A DNA stretch of 9,013 bases, from positions 1-9,013 of the forward strand of contig DATKDP010000017.1 of assembly GCA_035546335.1 (NCBI GenBank), written 5' to 3'. Origin of the DNA: DATKDP01 sp035546335 (GTDB lineage Bacteria; Acidobacteriota; Thermoanaerobaculia; Gp7-AA8). The translations under genes and the position numbers were made by a program. Below the pieces are notes generated by a model that was given only the letters and a program-made list of their open reading frames with translations, was not told where the DNA came from and searched no databases. Below, one piece after another: positions 5,639 through 9,013 of this stretch. Position 1 is the stretch's first letter; the number at the start of each line of letters is the position of its first letter.

Positions 5639-6550
5639 ATGAAGCACGCCGCAGTCTCGACGCTACTCGCAATTCTGATGATGTTGCCGCTGGCGGCTCG
5701 CGCCCAGCAGCCGGCCTCGGCGGCCACGCCGCCGGCGAAGATCGCCGCCAACGTAAATGGCGAAGTGATCACGGTGGCGGAGCTCGACCGGCTCTACGAT
5801 GGACTGAGCCCCGAGATGCGCGAGAACTACGATCGCGCCGGTGGCAAGGCGCAGTTTCTCGACTATCTGATCCGGAAGAAGCTCGTGCTGCAGGAAGCGA
5901 TCAAGGCAGGATTCGACCGGCGGCCCGACGTGCAGGAGTCGTTGCGCACGGCGCGGGAGTCGGTTCTCTTCGATCGCTACATCCGCGACGTCGTCGCCGC
6001 ATCGATCGTGACGGAAGCAGACATCCGGAAATACTACGAGGACAACAAGGTCGATTTCAGCCGCCCTCCGATGATCAAGGTGAGGCACATCATCGCCACG
6101 CCGCAGGACGGGCCGGTCACGAACTCGACTGGGAGCAAGGCGAAGACTCCCGACGAGGCGATGGAGAAGATCAAGAGCCTCGCAGCGGCGCTGCAGACGG
6201 GAGCGAAGTTTGCCGATCTCGCCCAGCAATATTCGGAGGACGGCGTTGCGATGTCGGGCGGCGATCTCGGATGGGTCGAGCCGGGACGGATGGTTCCCGA
6301 GTTCGAGCGCGCGGCCTTCGCGCTTCGCAAGGGAGAGCTGAGCGGGCTGGTCGAGACCCAGCACGGTTACCATCTGATCTGGGTCGAGGACCGTCGCGAC
6401 GGCGGAATCGCACCGTATGACGACGTGCGGGGGGCGATCCGGGAAGAGCTGCTGGCGGAAAAGGCGCAGAATATTCTCTCGGCTGTCAACCTGCTTTCTC
6501 AGGAGCTTCGAGCACAGAGCACGGTGATGGTGCACACGGAGAACTTCTGA
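5639..6550 (+). CDS. Exported parvulin-type peptidyl-prolyl cis-trans isomerase (PpiC/SurA-like)
   Basis: The 303-residue product catalyses cis-trans isomerisation of proline peptide bonds and should help fold exported proteins. Residues 1-22 are a Sec signal peptide (hydrophobic LLAILMMLPLAA, cleavage after ARA), so it acts in the periplasm; no lipobox cysteine is present. Residues 33-135 are a SurA-type N-terminal helical chaperone region (ANVNGEVITVAELD, then FLDYLIRKKLVLQEA). The parvulin domain runs about 147-250: KVRHII, FADLAQQYSED, SGGDLGWVEPGRMVPEFERA and QHGYHLIWVEDRR. A hydrophilic insertion at about 155-172 separates the first strand from the first helix. A short helical tail ends ...MVHTENF. 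The start is set by GGAGGA. The stop lies 27 bases before lolD. It has a single PPIase domain, unlike two-domain SurA, so I give no gene symbol. Confidence 0.93.
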   Translation: MKHAAVSTLLAILMMLPLAARAQQPASAATPPAKIAANVNGEVITVAELDRLYDGLSPEMRENYDRAGGKAQFLDYLIRKKLVLQEAIKAGFDRRPDVQESLRTARESVLFDRYIRDVVAASIVTEADIRKYYEDNKVDFSRPPMIKVRHIIATPQDGPVTNSTGSKAKTPDEAMEKIKSLAAALQTGAKFADLAQQYSEDGVAMSGGDLGWVEPGRMVPEFERAAFALRKGELSGLVETQHGYHLIWVEDRRDGGIAPYDDVRGAIREELLAEKAQNILSAVNLLSQELRAQSTVMVHTENF

Positions 6551-6565
6551 CGGCCTCGATGTCCC

Positions 6566-6571
6566 TATAAT
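6566..6571 (+). promoter_or_regulatory. TATAAT -10 element of lolD (leaderless start predicted)
   Basis: A perfect TATAAT ends 6 bases before ATG 6578, so transcription should begin at or beside the start codon. There is no Shine-Dalgarno in the gap after the PPIase stop. No good -35 hexamer is present at 16-18 bp; the nearest candidate is a weak TTCTGA overlapping the PPIase stop. lolD may thus be expressed both from upstream read-through and from this internal promoter. Confidence 0.55.
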
Positions 6572-6577
6572 CGGTGC

Positions 6578-7264
6578 ATGGCGCTGCTCACGGCATCGGG
6601 GCTGTCGAAGACGTATCGCAACGTCGAGGTTCCCGTTCCGGTTTTCGACGCGCTCGATCTGTCGGTCGAGCGCGGAGAGATGCTGGCGGTCGTCGGTCCT
6701 TCGGGCATCGGCAAGTCGACGCTGCTGCATCTTCTCGGAGGTCTCGACCGGCCCGATGAAGGGACGATTCGCGTGGGCGAATACGATCTGACTCGGATGT
6801 CGGGGGACGAGCTGGCGAGATTCAGGAACCGGAACGTCGGATTCGTGTTTCAATTCCATCATCTCCTTCCGGAGTTCGATGCGGTGGAGAACGTGGCGAT
6901 GCCTGGATGGATTGGAAGAATTCCTCGGGAGGAGGCGTTGAGAAAGGCGGCTGAGCTTCTCGACGAGCTTGGACTCTCAGGTCGCGAACATCACTTCCCG
7001 AGCCAACTGTCCGGGGGCGAGCAGCAGAGGGTTGCGATCGGGCGGGCGCTGCTCACGAGTCCAATGCTGTTTCTGGCCGATGAGCCGACCGGGAATCTCG
7101 ATTTGAAAACGAGTGAGCGCGTGTTCGAGCTGATGCGGGAATGTCATTTGAAGCGCAATCTGACCTCGATTATAGTCACTCATAACCAGGAGCTGGCCGC
7201 GCGATGTGATCGGATGTTCGAGATGAAGCACCGGAGCGTGTTCGAGAATGTTCGAGAAATATAA
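6578..7264 (+). CDS. lolD: Lipoprotein-releasing ABC transporter ATPase LolD
   Basis: LolD is the cytoplasmic ATPase of the LolCDE complex, which releases lipoproteins from the inner membrane for transfer to the outer membrane. The 228-residue length is typical. Visible motifs are Walker A GPSGIGKST (40-48), Q-loop VFQFHHLLPEFDAVENVAMP (90-109), ABC signature LSGGEQQRVAIGRAL (144-158), Walker B LFLADEPTGNLD (164-175) with catalytic Glu169, and the switch His202 in IVTHNQ. The FQFHHLLPEF segment is what distinguishes LolD from MacB or FtsE relatives. ATG 6578 has no Shine-Dalgarno but follows TATAAT by 6 bases, which favours a leaderless message. No lolC/lolE permease gene is adjacent in the window: a PPIase gene precedes it and clpC overlaps its end by 17 bases. 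A macrolide-exporter-type ATPase is the alternative, less likely. Confidence 0.93.
   Translation: MALLTASGLSKTYRNVEVPVPVFDALDLSVERGEMLAVVGPSGIGKSTLLHLLGGLDRPDEGTIRVGEYDLTRMSGDELARFRNRNVGFVFQFHHLLPEFDAVENVAMPGWIGRIPREEALRKAAELLDELGLSGREHHFPSQLSGGEQQRVAIGRALLTSPMLFLADEPTGNLDLKTSERVFELMRECHLKRNLTSIIVTHNQELAARCDRMFEMKHRSVFENVREI
7239..7258. repeat. Tandem 10-bp duplication at the lolD-clpC junction
   Basis: TGTTCGAGAA occurs twice head to tail (7239-7248 and 7249-7258), with a third partial copy, TGTTCGAGA, at 7215-7223. The duplication lies inside the lolD end and spans the clpC start codon (7248-7250). Since 10 is not a multiple of 3, the two copies are read differently in the two genes (VFENV in LolD, MFEKY in ClpC). 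Confidence 0.7.
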
Positions 7265-9013
7265 CGAGAAAGCGCGACGAGCACTCTTCTTCGCCCGCTA
7301 CGAGGCCTCGAAGCTCGGCTCCCGCGTGATCGAGTCCGAGCACATTCTTCTCGGCGTTCTCCGCGAGGGAGAGGAGATCATCAAGGAGATCTTCTCCCGC
7401 TTCAACGTCAAGCCCGAACAGATCCGGAGGGAGGTCGAAGGCGATCGCCTCTTCGTCGATCGAATCTCCTCGTCCGCCGAGCTGCCGCTGTCCGAAGAGG
7501 CGAAAAAGATCCTCGCCTACGCGGCTCACGAAGCGGAGTCGATGCTCCACCAGTACGTCGGCACCGAGCACCTGCTCATCGGCATTCTCCGGGTCGAGTC
7601 GTCGACCGCCGCGCGCATCCTCACAGCCAAGGGACTCAACGTCTACGGCGTCCGCGAAGAGACGATCTCGGTGCTGAAGGAACGGGAAGCCGACAAGCAG
7701 AAAAAGGAGCTGCCTTTTCTCGCCGAGTACGCGCGCGATCTGACGCAGATGGCGCACCAGGGTCTGTTCGATCCTCTCATCGGCCGCGAGAAGGAAGTCG
7801 AGCGGATCATTCAGATCCTCTCACGCCGGACGAAGAACAATCCGATCCTCCTCGGCGAGCCCGGCGTCGGAAAAACGGCCATCGTCGAAGGGCTCTCGCA
7901 GCGGATCGTCGACGGGAACGTCCCCCTGTTCATCGCCAACAAGAGGATCCTCTCGCTCGACCTCTCGCTCATCGTCGCCGGAACGAAATATCGCGGACAG
8001 TTCGAAGAGCGGCTCAAGGGAATCATCAAAGAGCTCAAAGAGAACAACGACATCATCATCTTCATCGACGAGATCCACTCGCTCATCGGCGCCGGATCGG
8101 CCGAGGGCTCGCTCGATGCGGCGAACATCCTCAAGCCGGCGCTTTCACGCGGCGAGATCTCCTGCATCGGCGCCACGACCATTCGCGAGTACCGTCGCTA
8201 CATCGAGAAGGACCGTTCGCTGCTCCGCCGCTTCCAGGCGATCAACGTCGCGCCCCCCAACGAGGACGAGACCTTCCAGATCCTCGAAGGCGTCAAGGAG
8301 CGCTACGAGGCATTCCACAAGGTGAAGTACTCCGATCAGGCGATCCGCTCCGCGGTCTATCAGTCGAACCGCTACATCACCGATCGCTTCTTTCCCGACA
8401 AGGCGATCGACATCCTCGACGAGGCGGGAGCGAAGGTGAAGCTGCGACGCGTCGCAGACACGCAGAATCTCCGCCGCCTCGAGTCGGAGATCCGCTCGAT
8501 CGTCAAGGAGATGAAGAAGGCGATCTCCGACAAGGATTTCGAGAAGGCGGTCTTCCTTCGCGAGCGCGAGATCGAGCTGAAGGAGGAGATCGAGCGGCTC
8601 AAGCAGGAGCGCGACACCTCGGGCGACGAGCTGATGGAAGTCACCAAAAAGGACGTCGAGGAGATCATCTCCTCCTGGACCGACATTCCGGTGACCTCGA
8701 TCGAGGCCGATGAAGCGGCGAAGCTGATCCAGATGGAAGAGATTCTGATGCGCCGCATCGTCGGACAGGACAAGGCGATCCGCGCCATCTCGCGCGCCAT
8801 CCGCCGCTCGCGCCTCGGCGTCGCCTCTCCCAACCGGCCGATGGGCTCGTTCATCTTCCTCGGATCCTCGGGGGTCGGAAAGACCGAAGTGGCCAGGCGG
8901 CTCGCGGAGTTTCTCTTCGGATCGAACAAGCACCTGGTGCGGTTCGACATGTCGGAGTACATGGAGAAGCACGCCGTGTCGAAGCTGATCGGCTCGCCGC
9001 CCGGGTACGTAGG
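7248..9013 (+). CDS. clpC: AAA+ Clp protease ATPase subunit ClpC (3' end outside window)
   Basis: ClpC unfolds proteins and feeds them to the ClpP peptidase in the cytoplasm. The window holds 588 complete codons of a protein usually about 810-850 residues long; the frame is open to the end. The order is the Clp N-domain double repeat (about 1-145; MFEKYNEKARRALFFARYEA, IESEHILLGVLRE, then VGTEHLLIGILR), and NBD1 with Walker A GEPGVGKT (203-210), pore loop GTKYRGQFEER (245-255), Walker B IIFIDE (270-275) and arginine finger LLRRFQ. A short linker follows with a UVR-type motif (about 428-452; DKDFEKAVFLREREIELKEE), which marks ClpC rather than ClpA or ClpB. NBD2 starts with GQDKA and Walker A GSSGVGKT (539-546). 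ATG 7248 overlaps the lolD end by 17 bases; GGAG at 7233-7236 is a distant Shine-Dalgarno, so translational coupling to lolD is likely. No ctsR/mcsAB genes are seen beside it. Confidence 0.96.
   Translation, partial: MFEKYNEKARRALFFARYEASKLGSRVIESEHILLGVLREGEEIIKEIFSRFNVKPEQIRREVEGDRLFVDRISSSAELPLSEEAKKILAYAAHEAESMLHQYVGTEHLLIGILRVESSTAARILTAKGLNVYGVREETISVLKEREADKQKKELPFLAEYARDLTQMAHQGLFDPLIGREKEVERIIQILSRRTKNNPILLGEPGVGKTAIVEGLSQRIVDGNVPLFIANKRILSLDLSLIVAGTKYRGQFEERLKGIIKELKENNDIIIFIDEIHSLIGAGSAEGSLDAANILKPALSRGEISCIGATTIREYRRYIEKDRSLLRRFQAINVAPPNEDETFQILEGVKERYEAFHKVKYSDQAIRSAVYQSNRYITDRFFPDKAIDILDEAGAKVKLRRVADTQNLRRLESEIRSIVKEMKKAISDKDFEKAVFLREREIELKEEIERLKQERDTSGDELMEVTKKDVEEIISSWTDIPVTSIEADEAAKLIQMEEILMRRIVGQDKAIRAISRAIRRSRLGVASPNRPMGSFIFLGSSGVGKTEVARRLAEFLFGSNKHLVRFDMSEYMEKHAVSKLIGSPPGYV

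Noticed and set aside
5663..6862. Minus-strand open frame (399 codons) across the PPIase and lolD genes
   Set aside because: It runs antisense through two well-supported genes and their junction; composition is Arg/His/Asp-rich without domains.
8145..8972. Minus-strand open frames opposite clpC
   Set aside because: Leu/Asp/Arg-rich shadows of the ClpC coding strand.
1..9013. CRISPR arrays, tRNA or rRNA genes, transposases, prophage or defence genes
   Set aside because: No regularly spaced repeats, no cloverleaf or rRNA-like stretches and no proteins of these classes were seen on either strand.

Overview
The window is GC-rich chromosomal DNA carrying mostly housekeeping genes. The best taxonomic clue is the ClpC N-terminus, with the segment FFARYEASKLGS followed by EHILLGVLRE. 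From memory this most resembles ClpC of Acidobacteriota, and LolD, a parvulin with a signal peptide and exported hydrolases fit a diderm (two-membrane) bacterium. I could not run a search, so treat 'Acidobacteriota, possibly Thermoanaerobaculia-like' as a well-motivated guess.

Layout. (1) Bases 1-70 hold the last 22 codons of an unidentified gene. (2) Bases 71-796 are gene-poor: they contain GGGGT-type heptad repeats, an inverted repeat, one probable small helical protein (303-473), one copy of a dispersed hairpin repeat (582-621) and a perfect 10-bp stem-loop (667-690). (3) A secreted IroE-type putative esterase (797-1693) is broken by two frameshifts and has also lost a nucleophile-elbow glycine. 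(4) A small zinc-ribbon/helical protein (1929-2258) is followed after 20 bases by a CaiB/BaiF-family CoA-transferase (2279-3481). (5) A short convergent intergenic region carries the second, inverted copy of the dispersed repeat and a 7-bp x 3 tandem repeat. (6) The replicative helicase gene dnaB lies on the minus strand (3592-4974). (7) A 664-bp divergent intergenic region contains three identical DnaA-box-like 9-mers. (8) On the plus strand follow a periplasmic parvulin-type peptidyl-prolyl isomerase (5639-6550), lolD (6578-7264) and clpC (7248 to the window end, incomplete).

How the genes fit together. The PPIase-lolD-clpC run is compact (27-base gap, then a 17-base overlap). It concerns protein folding, lipoprotein export and protein quality control. 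lolD has a perfect TATAAT exactly 6 bases before its ATG, which predicts leaderless transcription. The broken esterase shows the same geometry (TAGAAT plus 6 bases plus ATG). The CoA-transferase and zinc-ribbon genes are probably co-transcribed but have no obvious functional link.

I see no defence island, CRISPR array, prophage, transposase, tRNA or rRNA. I did not find a convincing new multi-gene system. The observations most worth following are the DnaA-box cluster beside dnaB, the leaderless start pattern, the dispersed hairpin repeat, the doubly frameshifted esterase and the uncharacterised zinc-ribbon protein.
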